Positions 1 through 9,656 of a DNA stretch of 64,000 bases are shown here, piece by piece. Both the position numbers and the translations under genes were made by a program. Within the stretch, counting starts at the first letter, position 1; each line of letters opens with the position of its first letter. The stretch is from Deltaproteobacteria bacterium (lineage in GTDB: Bacteria > Desulfobacterota > GWC2-55-46): NCBI GenBank assembly GCA_016177845.1, contig JACOUO010000017.1, positions 62,001-126,000 of the forward strand. The letters are read 5' to 3'. The notes under the pieces are model-generated. The model had not been told where the DNA came from, made no database searches, and worked only from the letters and a program-made list of their open reading frames with translations.

Positions 1-52
1 AACTCAAATCCTTGCTTTTTTTATGAGTTCCTGCAGGAAAGCAGGTTTTGCT

Positions 53-2209
53 TTATTTCGGCTCCAGTCTGCCCTGAATTCCGGCGACTTTTCCAAGCCC
101 TTTGAGGGTGAATGTAATAAATACTATCTTCTCCTCAAGCCTTTCAGTGTATGTCAGTACTGTGCTCCAGCACTGGTGGGTGTACTCCATCCCATAGGTG
201 GTCTCAAGCGAGCGGGCCTCATCAAAAGAGTATCTGTTCAGGTATGTAAGGTCTATCGATTTAATCGTCTTTGCCCTTGCGGATGCCTCAAGGTAGCGTG
301 ACCCGTCCCTTACGAACCTGTATGAAAGGTTCAGGTTGTCCCCCCTTTTGTCATTTGCGATCAGGGATGTGTCATAGCTGTTGAACCAGTGTTTGTATAC
401 ATCGTATTTGCCCTTTGCCGTGGCAGTTACCCAAACAGAGGGCCTGACTATAAGCTCAGCGGAAATCTCGGAGAACGGCCTTCTCTTCTCTTCAGGCGAT
501 GAAAGCTTTTTCGTAGCTTCGTTTATGTTATAGCTCTGGCTTACATCGAGGTATATGTATTCGAAGTACCTCTTTATGCCGTCCTCGATTATTTTAGCTG
601 TCAGTGTTGTATTGAGAGAATAGGTGATGCTGTTGGTTGATCCTATGTTATCCACCCCGTCAAAGCTCGGCAGGTCGGTCTGGACTGCCTCTGGCACATA
701 GGAGTAAGTAACCTTGGGGCGTATCGTATGCTTAAGGGCTTGAAGGCTGTCAAATCCTGTCTCGAGTATTTTTACAAATGTGGTTGTGGCATCTACCTTG
801 AACTCATAAAGATACCTGTCAGCGAACCTGCCGTTGGGGTCGTCTTTCGCAAGGTAAAAAGTTGCCCTTGGGGCAATTGATGGGACGATATCGAAGTACC
901 CGCCCGGATTCAAAGGCAGTGAGAGCCTCGGGTGCACATCAAGCCTCAGGCCGTGAACGCCCTCTTCCCTGACAAAATTTATGAGAGATGATTCGAGCGA
1001 AAGGTAGAAAGGGCTGTTCAGTATTTTTTTATCCGAGCCGGTGAAAGTTACTTCAGGCAATCTCTGCAGCGTTGATTTGTCATTTGCTGAGACGAGATTA
1101 TTAAAAAATCTCCACTGCGCTACAAGGCTGTAGGCAGACCAGCTCTTGCTCAGTGAAATATTGCTCTCAAGGGATTCGAGCGAGCGGTCCTGCGTGTTCT
1201 TGCCAAAGTCTATAAAGTATTCGTCATCGCTTACGAGGTCAAGGTTGACCCTTAGATTGATGTCGTTCCATAATATCTCGTGATGCTTGTACTGAAGTCT
1301 CCACCTGTCATCCGTTGCGGTGGCAGGCCGTGAGAGGTTGTTTACATTGCTCCTGAACTCCCTTACCCGGTCTATGTCCTTTTCCTTGAAGTGATAGATA
1401 TTAAGCTCGCCTGAGCTTTTCCTTGTTCTGATATAACGGTACTCTATCCCTTTTCCGATGCCTCTTGTGGTCTCGACATCGAGGTAGAAAGTCGCGTCGG
1501 TATTTCTTGATATGGCCCAGAAAAATGAATTCTGCAGCACAAAGCCCCTTAGCCTTGAGTAGCCGGGACGGGGCTGAAGGAATCCTGTCTGCCTGTCCCT
1601 CTTTATCGGAACGGAGATGTAAGGGGTATAAAAGACAGGCACGCCTTTGATATTGAAAAAGGCATTGCGGCCTGTGAGAAATTCGCCGACAGTTACCTTT
1701 GCCCTTGAGGCATAGAAGCTCCACGCAGGCTCTTTATCAGGCTCAGGGCAGTCGCAGGTAGTATATGTGACCTTTTCGGTGGTGTAGGTCTCAGGCCCTG
1801 TTTTTTTCAGGATGTCGGCAGTGATGTGGATGTTCTCTTCTTTATAAAATATCCTGCCGTTTACAAGCACGGCGGTCTTGTCTCTGGTGTTGAACTGGAA
1901 GCTCTCGCCTGTTACGGTATTGCCGCCTTCATCTACACCCCTTACATCCCCGTACGCGGTAGCGACGCCGGTAGTCATATCGAGCATGGCTGAGTCTGAA
2001 ATGAGGGTAGTGCCTTCCTGTGTTATTTCGACATTTCCCCTTGCGTAATATGTCTCGGTGGCTTTGTCATATGAAAGGAAGTCAGCGGTGATGTCAACAG
2101 GGGCCTTGCTGCTGAAAAGATTGTCCGCCTCTTCGGAAAAAGCCTGAAAAGGAGAGAGCAGAAGGAGGCAAACAGCTAATATATAAAACCTGAATTTTAG
2201 TTTAGGCAT
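53..2209 (-). CDS. lptD: LPS assembly outer membrane protein LptD
   Basis: LptD is the outer membrane beta-barrel that inserts lipopolysaccharide into the outer leaflet, receiving it from the LptA bridge. The 718-residue product starts with a signal peptide (hydrophobic run at about residues 8-23, cleavage near AFS-EE). An OstA/LptA-like beta-jellyroll follows at about 35-140, and the remaining two thirds has the alternating pattern of a beta-barrel. A CDC pair near the end of the jellyroll and a Cys in a QCW motif near the C-terminus are placed where LptD disulfides form. Length fits the family. It is the last gene of the minus-strand run that begins with trpE, separated from folC by 125 bp holding a hairpin, so it may have its own control. 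It implies a diderm with LPS. Confidence 0.93.
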   Translation of the reverse strand: MPKLKFRFYILAVCLLLLSPFQAFSEEADNLFSSKAPVDITADFLSYDKATETYYARGNVEITQEGTTLISDSAMLDMTTGVATAYGDVRGVDEGGNTVTGESFQFNTRDKTAVLVNGRIFYKEENIHITADILKKTGPETYTTEKVTYTTCDCPEPDKEPAWSFYASRAKVTVGEFLTGRNAFFNIKGVPVFYTPYISVPIKRDRQTGFLQPRPGYSRLRGFVLQNSFFWAISRNTDATFYLDVETTRGIGKGIEYRYIRTRKSSGELNIYHFKEKDIDRVREFRSNVNNLSRPATATDDRWRLQYKHHEILWNDINLRVNLDLVSDDEYFIDFGKNTQDRSLESLESNISLSKSWSAYSLVAQWRFFNNLVSANDKSTLQRLPEVTFTGSDKKILNSPFYLSLESSLINFVREEGVHGLRLDVHPRLSLPLNPGGYFDIVPSIAPRATFYLAKDDPNGRFADRYLYEFKVDATTTFVKILETGFDSLQALKHTIRPKVTYSYVPEAVQTDLPSFDGVDNIGSTNSITYSLNTTLTAKIIEDGIKRYFEYIYLDVSQSYNINEATKKLSSPEEKRRPFSEISAELIVRPSVWVTATAKGKYDVYKHWFNSYDTSLIANDKRGDNLNLSYRFVRDGSRYLEASARAKTIKSIDLTYLNRYSFDEARSLETTYGMEYTHQCWSTVLTYTERLEEKIVFITFTLKGLGKVAGIQGRLEPK

Positions 2210-2223
2210 TAAAAAGCTCTTTT

Positions 2224-2244
2224 AAAAAAGGCTTTGCAGCCCTT
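2224..2244 (-). terminator. Hairpin with U-run in the lptD leader
   Basis: Read on the minus strand, AAGGGCT-GCAA-AGCCTT forms a short stem with one bulge, followed by a run of six T. It lies about 15 nt before the lptD start. It could end the folC transcript or act as an attenuator of lptD. A wider inverted repeat (AAGAGC/GCTCTT, around 2214-2221 and 2283-2292) encloses it. The stem is short, so function is uncertain. Confidence 0.35.
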
Positions 2245-2334
2245 CTACTTACCTTGTTTAATTAGCCTAAAAAATTAGCATACAAGAGCTTTTTTTACAA
2301 GCATTTGAGAGTTGATGGAAAACAGCGCGGGAGA

Positions 2335-3618
2335 TTATATTGTTTTTAATATCTTTGGCAGGCACTGTTTAGCCTCGCCCACAGTAAAGATTGAGCCGGT
2401 GACGCAGACAGCGTCAAGTCTGCCTGCCTCAAGCAGAGCCATTCTACATGCTTTTTTAAGGTTTTTTTCAGCAGTGACCTCACACGGATAATTCTTTAGC
2501 CGTTCACTTAAAAGCTCAAGGGAAGCTGCCCTGTCAGTCTTTGGGCGGGTGATGATGACCCAGTCCGCAAGCGGGGCAAGGCGTTTTATAATGCCGTCTA
2601 TGTCCTTGTCAGCCATAATGCCGAGAACGAGGGTGAGCTTTTTATACTTGAACTCTTTAAGGGCTTGCCTTAATGTGGCCGCGCCTTCAGGGTTGTGCGC
2701 CGAATCGAGGATAAGAAGGGGTTTTTTGTTTATTATCTCAATCCTGCCCGGCCATTCGACCTCATTTAAACCCTGTTTTATAGCTTTATCGCTTATATTG
2801 AAACCTTTATCTCTGAGAATCTCCAAGGCAGCAAGAGCGCACGAAGCGTTTTTAAACTGGTGCCTGCCAGCAAGGTTTGTCTTAAGCTCTCTGAGGTCAG
2901 CGCTGAGCCCTTTGTAGTTGAACCTGTCTTTATGTGGGGAGACCTTGAAGTCTTTTTTGAAAACATAAAGCGGCGCATTTTTTTTATCGGCAATATTTTT
3001 AATCACATCGAGAGCGTCAGTGTTTTCCGCAGCCGTTATCACAGGCGTATTCTTTTTTATTATGCCTGCCTTTTCGTAGGCTATTTTCTCTATCGTATCC
3101 CCAAGGTAATCGGTATGGTCCATGCCGATATTGGTGATGATTGACACAAGCGGGGCAACCGTGTTTGTGGCGTCAAGCCTTCCGCCCATGCCTGTTTCAA
3201 GTATTGCCATATCGACCTTCTTATCCATGAAGTACAGGAAGGCCATGGCTGTGGTGAACTCAAAAAATGTTATCTTGTCAGCAGAGCTTGTCTTTGCGGC
3301 GGCCTCTTTGACGACGGAGGCTAACCTTGAAATATCTTTGTTGGAGATTTCTTTGCCTGAGATGCGTATCCGTTCATTGAACCTTACGAGGTGAGGGGAG
3401 GTGTAGAGCCCGACCTTGAGGCCTGCGCTTTTCAGCACCGAGGCCAGCATGGCTGAGGTTGAGCCTTTGCCGTTTGTTCCGGCTATGTGTATGGATGGAA
3501 AACGGGCCTGCGGGTCTCCGAGGGCTTCAAGGAGTTCTTTTATCCGCTTAAGTCCCGGCTTTATCCCGTGCTTTTGCAGGCCGTAAAGATAGCTGAGGAT
3601 GTCCTTGGAAGAGGGCAT
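2335..3618 (-). CDS. folC: Bifunctional folylpolyglutamate/dihydrofolate synthase
   Basis: FolC joins L-glutamate to dihydropteroate and adds further glutamates to folates, using ATP, in the cytoplasm. The 427-residue protein has the Mur-ligase fold signatures: P-loop AGTNGKGST near residue 47, ETGMGGRLDATN, the NIGMDHTDYLG block, and DSAHNPEGA in the C-terminal ligase domain. Length is normal. It begins right after the accD stop with no gap, so the two are translationally coupled; accD-folC adjacency is common in bacteria. The other folate gene here, folP at 51493, lies far away on the other strand. Confidence 0.95.
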   Translation of the reverse strand: MPSSKDILSYLYGLQKHGIKPGLKRIKELLEALGDPQARFPSIHIAGTNGKGSTSAMLASVLKSAGLKVGLYTSPHLVRFNERIRISGKEISNKDISRLASVVKEAAAKTSSADKITFFEFTTAMAFLYFMDKKVDMAILETGMGGRLDATNTVAPLVSIITNIGMDHTDYLGDTIEKIAYEKAGIIKKNTPVITAAENTDALDVIKNIADKKNAPLYVFKKDFKVSPHKDRFNYKGLSADLRELKTNLAGRHQFKNASCALAALEILRDKGFNISDKAIKQGLNEVEWPGRIEIINKKPLLILDSAHNPEGAATLRQALKEFKYKKLTLVLGIMADKDIDGIIKRLAPLADWVIITRPKTDRAASLELLSERLKNYPCEVTAEKNLKKACRMALLEAGRLDAVCVTGSIFTVGEAKQCLPKILKTI

Positions 3619-4470
3619 TTAGTTCTGCTTTTCGGTAAGCATTGCCAGAAGCCTTGAGAGGGTATCCTTCATAAGCTTTCTTTCGACTATCATGTCTATC
3701 ATGCCGTGCTCTAAAAGGTACTCAGCCCTCTGAAAGCCTTCGGGTAGTTTCTGCCTGATTGTCTCCGCTATGACCCTTGGCCCCGCAAAACCTACAAGCG
3801 CCCTCGGCTCTGCGATTATTATGTCGCCAAGCATGGCAAAGCTTGCGGTGACTCCGCCCATTGTGGGGTCTGTTACGACTGAGATATACGGCAATCCTGC
3901 TTCACGGAGCCTTGCCAGAGCTGCGGATGTCTTTGCCATCTGCATAAGAGATAAAATGGACTCCTGCATCCTTGCTCCGCCTGAAGAGGAGAATACGATT
4001 ACTCCGCACTTATTATCTATGCCGCGCTCTACAGCCCTTGTAATCTTTTCACCGACTACCGAGCCCATGGAGCCGCCCATGAAAGAGAATTCAAATACGG
4101 CAAGCATGGCCTTCTGGCCGTTTATGAGGCCTTCGCCTGAGACCATGGCGTCTTTAAGGCCCGATTCCTTCTGGGACGACTTTATCCTGTCTTTGTATTT
4201 TTTCAGGTCCTTGAAGTCGAGGGCGTCAACAGGCTCTACATTGGCATCGAATTCCTTGAATGTGCCTTCATCGACAAGGATGTTTATGCGCGAGCGCGCT
4301 GATATCCTGAAGTGATAATTGCATTTGGGACAGACATCGAGATTCCTCTCGACCTCTTTTTTATAAATAATTTCCCCGCAGTGGTCGCACTTGACCCAAA
4401 GCCCGAAAGGGACTTTTACGCTTTTGCTTTCTTCGCCGTTGGATAATATATCTTTTTTAAACCAGATCAT
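3619..4470 (-). CDS. accD: Acetyl-CoA carboxylase carboxyltransferase subunit beta
   Basis: AccD with AccA moves the carboxyl group from biotin to acetyl-CoA, giving malonyl-CoA for fatty acid synthesis. The 283-residue protein has the N-terminal zinc ribbon, with Cys28, Cys31, Cys47 and Cys50 spaced CX2C-X15-CX2C, then a crotonase-like carboxyltransferase domain with [11 protein letters not shown] and [11 protein letters not shown], the blocks that form the oxyanion hole. Length is typical. It sits 6 bp after the HD-GYP gene and abuts folC. accA is not in the window. Confidence 0.96.
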   Translation of the reverse strand: MIWFKKDILSNGEESKSVKVPFGLWVKCDHCGEIIYKKEVERNLDVCPKCNYHFRISARSRINILVDEGTFKEFDANVEPVDALDFKDLKKYKDRIKSSQKESGLKDAMVSGEGLINGQKAMLAVFEFSFMGGSMGSVVGEKITRAVERGIDNKCGVIVFSSSGGARMQESILSLMQMAKTSAALARLREAGLPYISVVTDPTMGGVTASFAMLGDIIIAEPRALVGFAGPRVIAETIRQKLPEGFQRAEYLLEHGMIDMIVERKLMKDTLSRLLAMLTEKQN

Positions 4471-4476
4471 AGTTCC

Positions 4477-6183
4477 TCACAATTGTTTTGAGCTTTGCGG
4501 ACGCTTGATGGGGGATGCGGCATTCTGCGCCTTGCCGTCAATGTCCCCGTTCCTGAACGCTTTTAAAAAAGCGTTCACCACGCCCTCATCGAACTGCTTG
4601 CCCGCGAACTTCTTAAGCTCGCTTAAGGCTACTGCCGGAGGCAGGCCGTCCCTGTAGGGCCTTGTAGTTGTCATCGCGTCATATGTGTCCGCAACAGCGA
4701 TGATGCGGGCGGTTAACGGTATCTCTTCATTCTTGAAGCCCTGCGGGTAGCCCAACCCGTCAACCCTCTCGTGGTGATAGAGCATGCCCGGCACTATCTC
4801 TTTTAACTGGGGCACATGCTTTAGAATCTCCGCGCCAAGCAGAGGGTGCGTTCTCATGGAGGCGGCTTCATCCGAATCCAGAGGCGCGTTCTTCTGAAGG
4901 ATACTGTCTTTTATCCCGATCTTTCCGATATCGTGAAGGACTGCCGAGAGCTTGAGCACCTCAAGGGCCTCATGGGGCAGGTCCATATATTTTGCTATGG
5001 CAAGGCTGTAGAGCAGCACCCTTTTTGTATGTCCGCCCGTGTACGGGTCTCTCTTTTCGATTGCCTCGGCAAGCGCGCCTGAAGTGGCGTAGAAAGTCTC
5101 CCTTATCTCCTCATAAAGCCGCGCGTTATCAAGGGCTATGGCGACCTGGTTGGAGAAGAGCTGGAAGAGCTGAAGGTCTTCGTCCTTAAAACCTCCCCCG
5201 ATCCTGTTTATTGCCTGAAGCACGCCTATTATGTTGCCCTTTATGCTTACGGGGACGCATATCATGTCCCTTGTTGTGAACTTGCTCTTTCTGTCAATGT
5301 TCGCTTGGAATCTCTTGTCTTTTGTTACATCGTGGATGATGACGGGCTTGCCGTGCTTTGCCACCCAGCCGGCGATGCCTTCTCCGATATTGAGGCGTAT
5401 CTCTTTTAAGGTCTTGCCTTTCTCACCGAGGGCCACTTCGAAGTAGAGCTGGTTCTTCTCCCTGTCGACAAGCAGAAGCGAGCCTGTCTCCGCCCTCATG
5501 AGCTTTGTTATCGCCTCCATTGCCCTGTGCCTGACCACGCTCTGGTCAAGGGTTGAGATGAGGAGGTTTCCGACCTCGTTAAGTATTGAGAACTGCTTTA
5601 CCCTTTCATCCTGTTCGGCAAAGAGCTCAGCCCTCTCCATTATTATTGAGAAATGGTTGGAGATGGAATTAAGTATCTTTACATCGTCTTTGCTGAAAGG
5701 CTGTTTGCCTGATTTATTGATGACCTCGATTACCCCGATGACCTGCTTTTTGTGCAAGAGGGGGGCGGCCATTATATTCTTGTTTGTTTTGGATATCTTT
5801 AAGTCAGCCCAGAGCTTGTCGGTCTTTATATCCGAGCTTATATGGGGTTTGCCTGTGCTGGCTACAAGTCCTGCGATACCCTTGTCAACAGACATCCTGC
5901 GGCCCTTGAGCTTTTTTGAGCCGGGGCCTTTGACTGCCTCGAATACAAGCTCTTTTTTGTCCCGGTCAATAAGGTAAAGGGTGCCGGAATCCGTGGAGGT
6001 AGCCTTGAGGGTAAATTCCATGACGCGGTTCAGCATGGCTGCCCTGGAAGAGCCTTTTACGGCCATTCCGCCTATCTCCCTGTATATCTGAAGCTCGATA
6101 TTCATGACGCCGAGCTTTTTCCTGCACAGGGCGAGATTATTTTTCAGGGCAGGGGTTGATTTTGTTTTTTTGGATTCGGACAT
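4477..6183 (-). CDS. GAF-GAF-HD-GYP domain protein, probable c-di-GMP phosphodiesterase
   Basis: Two tandem GAF sensor domains (about residues 45-185 and 200-340) precede an HD-GYP domain (about 365-535). The catalytic signatures are intact: HDIGKIGIKD, HPLLGAEIL, HHERVDGLGYP and ADTYDAMTTTRPYR. Proteins with the full HD-GYP signature hydrolyse cyclic di-GMP; activity and the GAF ligand are inferred here. There is no transmembrane segment, so it is cytosolic. I start at the ATG at 6183 because GGTGGT lies just upstream; an upstream in-frame TTG at 6213 would overlap trpA by 14 bp. It sits between trpA and accD in the same direction, with only a short gap, so it is probably co-transcribed with the trp genes. 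That is an unusual place for a second-messenger enzyme. Confidence 0.88.
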   Translation of the reverse strand: MSESKKTKSTPALKNNLALCRKKLGVMNIELQIYREIGGMAVKGSSRAAMLNRVMEFTLKATSTDSGTLYLIDRDKKELVFEAVKGPGSKKLKGRRMSVDKGIAGLVASTGKPHISSDIKTDKLWADLKISKTNKNIMAAPLLHKKQVIGVIEVINKSGKQPFSKDDVKILNSISNHFSIIMERAELFAEQDERVKQFSILNEVGNLLISTLDQSVVRHRAMEAITKLMRAETGSLLLVDREKNQLYFEVALGEKGKTLKEIRLNIGEGIAGWVAKHGKPVIIHDVTKDKRFQANIDRKSKFTTRDMICVPVSIKGNIIGVLQAINRIGGGFKDEDLQLFQLFSNQVAIALDNARLYEEIRETFYATSGALAEAIEKRDPYTGGHTKRVLLYSLAIAKYMDLPHEALEVLKLSAVLHDIGKIGIKDSILQKNAPLDSDEAASMRTHPLLGAEILKHVPQLKEIVPGMLYHHERVDGLGYPQGFKNEEIPLTARIIAVADTYDAMTTTRPYRDGLPPAVALSELKKFAGKQFDEGVVNAFLKAFRNGDIDGKAQNAASPIKRPQSSKQL

Positions 6184-6199
6184 CAGACCACCGGATTTT

Positions 6200-7033
6200 T
6201 CAGTTAGAACCAATGCCTTGCTTCAGGCCTGAAACAAAATCTCCTACTTCCTTGAGAAGCCCGTCTGAGGCGGAGTTCTGGGCTATTTTGTTGACTATGG
6301 CGCTTCCGACGATTACGCCGTCAGCATAGGATGCGACCTCTTTTGCCTGCGCCGGGGTAGAGATGCCGAAGCCTACTCCCACGGGCAGGTCAGTGAACTT
6401 TTTAAGCCTCTTTACATATGAGGAGACATCCTTTGAGACCTGTGTCCTTGCGCCTGTCACTCCTGTGACGCTTACGAAGTACAGGAACCCTGATGCCTTG
6501 TCAGCTATCGTCTTCATGCGCCTGTCATCGCTTGTAGGGGTTACCAGGAAGATGAAATCAATCCCTTCCCTGTCAAGCTCGGTTTTCAGCTCATCCGATT
6601 CTTCAGCCGGAAGGTCCACGATGAGCACTCCGTCCGCGCCTGCGGACTTTGCGGCCTTCGCGAACTTCTTAAGCCCGAAGGTGAAAACGGGATTATAATA
6701 ACCAAAGAGCACAATGGGTATTTCGGATTCTTTCCTGACCTCCTTTACAAGCCCAAGCACATCAGGAAGCATCACGCCTTTTTTAACGGCCCTCTCTGAT
6801 GATGCCTGAATGGTAGGCCCGTCAGCTGCAGGGTCTGAGAAGGGGATGCCAAGCTCGATGATATCTGCGCCTGATTTTTCAAGAGTCAATATTATGTCTT
6901 TTGTCGCGGCAAGGTCCGGGTCACCGGCGGTGATAAAGGCCACCAGGGCCTTTTCGCCTCTTGCCTTAAGGTCTTCGAAGAGACCTGAAATCCTTGTCTT
7001 TGGAATGGTCTTCTCTTTTTTCGCGGTCTTCAT
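6200..7033 (-). CDS. trpA: Tryptophan synthase alpha subunit
   Basis: TrpA cleaves indole-3-glycerol phosphate to indole and glyceraldehyde 3-phosphate and channels indole to TrpB. The 277-residue TIM barrel shows ELGIPFSDPAADGPTIQ, carrying the catalytic Glu, then LIVDLPAEE with the catalytic Asp, and the phosphate-binding GVGFGIS. Its N-terminus is about 10-15 residues longer than the Salmonella protein. It is the last trp gene of the cluster. Confidence 0.97.
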   Translation of the reverse strand: MKTAKKEKTIPKTRISGLFEDLKARGEKALVAFITAGDPDLAATKDIILTLEKSGADIIELGIPFSDPAADGPTIQASSERAVKKGVMLPDVLGLVKEVRKESEIPIVLFGYYNPVFTFGLKKFAKAAKSAGADGVLIVDLPAEESDELKTELDREGIDFIFLVTPTSDDRRMKTIADKASGFLYFVSVTGVTGARTQVSKDVSSYVKRLKKFTDLPVGVGFGISTPAQAKEVASYADGVIVGSAIVNKIAQNSASDGLLKEVGDFVSGLKQGIGSN

Positions 7034-7073
7034 CTATCATTCCCTTCCTGTCCTTTTTGAACAGGCCGTATTT

Positions 7074-8267
7074 TTATATTTCAAAGTTGAAGGCTTTTGA
7101 TACTGTGTTCAAGTCCTTGTCGCCCCTGCCTGAGAGGTTCACGATTATAACAGAGTTCTTCTTCATCTTTTTTGCGGCTTTCATGGCGTATGCTATGGCG
7201 TGCGAGCTTTCAAGCGCAGGTATGATGCCCTCTGTAAGGCAAAGCGTCTGGAAGCCTTCGAGCGCCTCTTTGTCGGTAATGGGCGTATAATCGACCCTGC
7301 CTGAATCATGCAGGTAAGCATGCTCAGGGCCCACTCCGGGGTAATCAAGGCCGGCTGATATCGAATGCGTATCGACTATCTGTCCGAACTTGTCCTGTAA
7401 TAGATATGTTTTATTCCCGTGGAGGACGCCGACTGTGCCGCCGTTAATCGAGCATGCGTGCTTTCCTGTCTTTATGCCTTCCCCTGCGGCCTCTACTCCG
7501 ATCATTTTTACTTTTTTGTCATCAAGGAACGGGTAGAAAAGTCCCATTGCGTTGCTGCCGCCGCCCACGCAGGCTATAAGGAGGTCAGGGAGTTTTCCTG
7601 TTTTTTCCTTTATCTGCTTTCTTGCCTCATTGCCTATGACCGACTGAAAATCCCTTACCATCATCGGGTACGGGTGCGGGCCTGCCACAGTGCCTATGAT
7701 ATAGAAAGTATTATAAACATTCGTGACCCAGTCCCTCAGGGCCTCGTTCATTGCGTCTTTAAGTGTTTTACTTCCTGAAGTGACCGGAGTGACCTTCGCG
7801 CCTAAAAGCTTCATCCTGAATACATTGGGGAGCTGCCTTTTGATATCATCCTCTCCCATGTAGACCTCGCACTCAAGGCCGAACATGGCGGCTACGGTTG
7901 CAGTTGCCACACCGTGCTGGCCCGCGCCTGTCTCAGCGATTACCCTCTTTTTGCCCATTCTTTTGGCAAGGAGTATCTGGCCGATGGTATTGTTTATCTT
8001 GTGCGCGCCCGTATGGCACAGGTCTTCCCTTTTAAGATATATCTTTGCGCCGCCTATCTTTTTGGTAAGCCTCTCCGCAAAGTAGAGGGGAGTGGGCCTG
8101 CCCACATATTCCTTCAGGTAATAGCTGAATTCTTTTTTGAACCCCGGGTCATTTCTCCATTTTGCGTAAGCCTCTTCAAGCTCCATTACGGCGGGCATCA
8201 GTGTCTCTGAAATATACCTGCCGCCGTAAATCCCGAAATGTCCAAGTTTGTCCGGCATCTTTTTCAT
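7074..8267 (-). CDS. trpB: Tryptophan synthase beta subunit
   Basis: TrpB is the PLP enzyme that condenses indole with L-serine to L-tryptophan. The 397-residue protein has the PLP lysine in GAHKINNT, the substrate loop ETGAGQHG and the phosphate-binding GGGSNAMG. It is the TrpB1 type, which partners TrpA, as judged by length and the short N-terminus. Its ATG overlaps the trpF stop in an ATGA junction, a sign of translational coupling. A 40-bp gap separates it from trpA. Confidence 0.97.
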   Translation of the reverse strand: MKKMPDKLGHFGIYGGRYISETLMPAVMELEEAYAKWRNDPGFKKEFSYYLKEYVGRPTPLYFAERLTKKIGGAKIYLKREDLCHTGAHKINNTIGQILLAKRMGKKRVIAETGAGQHGVATATVAAMFGLECEVYMGEDDIKRQLPNVFRMKLLGAKVTPVTSGSKTLKDAMNEALRDWVTNVYNTFYIIGTVAGPHPYPMMVRDFQSVIGNEARKQIKEKTGKLPDLLIACVGGGSNAMGLFYPFLDDKKVKMIGVEAAGEGIKTGKHACSINGGTVGVLHGNKTYLLQDKFGQIVDTHSISAGLDYPGVGPEHAYLHDSGRVDYTPITDKEALEGFQTLCLTEGIIPALESSHAIAYAMKAAKKMKKNSVIIVNLSGRGDKDLNTVSKAFNFEI

Positions 8268-8875
8268 AATAGTTTTACCTGTTCCATGAACTTTTTGATT
8301 TTGTCAGGGTCTTTTTTCCCGGGCTTAAGTTCAACGCCTGAGCTTACATCAACCGCGTAGGGAGCTACTTTTTTAATCGCCTCGGCAATGTTGTCCGGGT
8401 TGAGCCCGCCTGAGAGTATTATCCTGCCGAGCTTTTTAGCTTCAATCGCTATATCCCAGTTGAATGTCTCGCCCGTGCCTCCGGGAATGCCTTCCCTGTA
8501 TGTATCAAGCAGATATGCCGAGGCATTGTATCTTTTTATTGCCTCGATGTCAGAGCTTTGTTTTATCCTGAACGCCTTTATGACTTTTGAGCCTATCTCA
8601 TTGCAATCTTCAGGCGTTTCGTCCCCGTGCAATTGCGCGAAACCGAGCCCCGCAGCTTCCATGATTGTCCTTACCTTAACAGGGGCTTCGTTCACAAATA
8701 CCCCGACCGTTGTGATAAAAGGGGGCAGTCCTTTGATAATGAGCGCAGCGTCTTCGGGCCTTATGTATCTCGGGCTTTTTTCGTGGAATATGAACCCGAG
8801 GGCATCCGCGCCGCTGTCAACGGCTAACGCGGCGTCGAGCTGATTTGTGATGCCGCAGATCTTGACCTTAAGCAA
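8264..8875 (-). CDS. trpF: Phosphoribosylanthranilate isomerase
   Basis: TrpF converts N-(5-phosphoribosyl)anthranilate to the carboxyphenylamino-deoxyribulose phosphate. The 203-residue barrel begins with KICGIT, which holds the catalytic Cys, followed by [14 protein letters not shown] with the catalytic Asp, and the phosphate-binding DVSSGVE. The start is a TTG 8 bp inside the end of trpC, with CAGGG upstream; no other start would keep the KICGIT strand. It overlaps both neighbours, so it is translationally coupled to trpC and trpB. Confidence 0.95.
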   Translation of the reverse strand: MLKVKICGITNQLDAALAVDSGADALGFIFHEKSPRYIRPEDAALIIKGLPPFITTVGVFVNEAPVKVRTIMEAAGLGFAQLHGDETPEDCNEIGSKVIKAFRIKQSSDIEAIKRYNASAYLLDTYREGIPGGTGETFNWDIAIEAKKLGRIILSGGLNPDNIAEAIKKVAPYAVDVSSGVELKPGKKDPDKIKKFMEQVKLL

Positions 8876-9656
8876 AGCCCTGCAACTCCTTTAGCTTCTT
8901 TGCGATATTATCTTCCTTTACCAGAGCCTCTCCGACAAGGAAGGCGCTTACGCCTGCGTCCCTCAGGGCCAGTATGTCCTCAAAGGTGTTTATGCCGCTT
9001 TCGCTCACTATTATTGTCCCTTCAGGGACAAGCGGGGCAAGCTTTATGGTTGTATTTATGTCAGTTTTAAATGTCGTAAGGTCACGGTTATTAATGCCGA
9101 TTATCTTTGCCCCTGCCTCGATTGCTATCTTAAGCTCCGCCTCATTGTGGACTTCGACAAGGGTAGCCATGCCCAAGCTTGTGCTCAGGTCCATAAGGTT
9201 TTTAAGCTGTTCTTTTTCAAGTATGGCAACTATCAGGAGAATGGCATCAGCGCCCGACACCCTTGATTCATATACCTGGTACTCATCGAATATGAAGTCT
9301 TTTCTCAGTACCGGCACCCTTACATTCCTGCCGATTGCCAGAAGGTACTCAAGGCTTCCGAGAAAGAATTTTTCTTCTGTAAGGACTGAGATGGCAGCCG
9401 CGCGGTTTATCTCATAGGTGCGGGCAATCTCAAATGCCATGAAGCTCTGCCTTAGGACGCCTTTTGAAGGCGATGCCCTTTTAACCTCCGCGATGATGCG
9501 GATTGCGTTTGGGCCGCCTTTTGTCGAGACCGCTTCGGTAAAATTCTTTGTGGGTTTTAAAAGGGCGAGTTTTTCCTTGACCCTTTCGATCGAATAATAT
9601 TTTTTGGTGTTATCGACCGCAATCTTTTTTGCCTTTACTATGTCATCGAGTATCAT
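8868..9656 (-). CDS. trpC: Indole-3-glycerol phosphate synthase
   Basis: TrpC closes the indole ring with loss of CO2 and water to form indole-3-glycerol phosphate. The 262-residue barrel carries the family signatures [12 protein letters not shown] (catalytic Lys), [20 protein letters not shown] and VSESGI. It is monofunctional, since trpF is a separate ORF. Its start overlaps the trpD stop by 4 bp. Confidence 0.96.
   Translation of the reverse strand: MILDDIVKAKKIAVDNTKKYYSIERVKEKLALLKPTKNFTEAVSTKGGPNAIRIIAEVKRASPSKGVLRQSFMAFEIARTYEINRAAAISVLTEEKFFLGSLEYLLAIGRNVRVPVLRKDFIFDEYQVYESRVSGADAILLIVAILEKEQLKNLMDLSTSLGMATLVEVHNEAELKIAIEAGAKIIGINNRDLTTFKTDINTTIKLAPLVPEGTIIVSESGINTFEDILALRDAGVSAFLVGEALVKEDNIAKKLKELQGFA

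Noticed and set aside
1-52. Terminator for lptD at the left edge
   Set aside because: CCTGC-AGGAAA-GCAGG followed by T4 points along the plus strand, not along lptD; too little sequence is available to decide.
3770-4315. Plus-strand frame of 181 codons opposite accD
   Set aside because: It is the antisense of a complete accD and has no recognisable motif.
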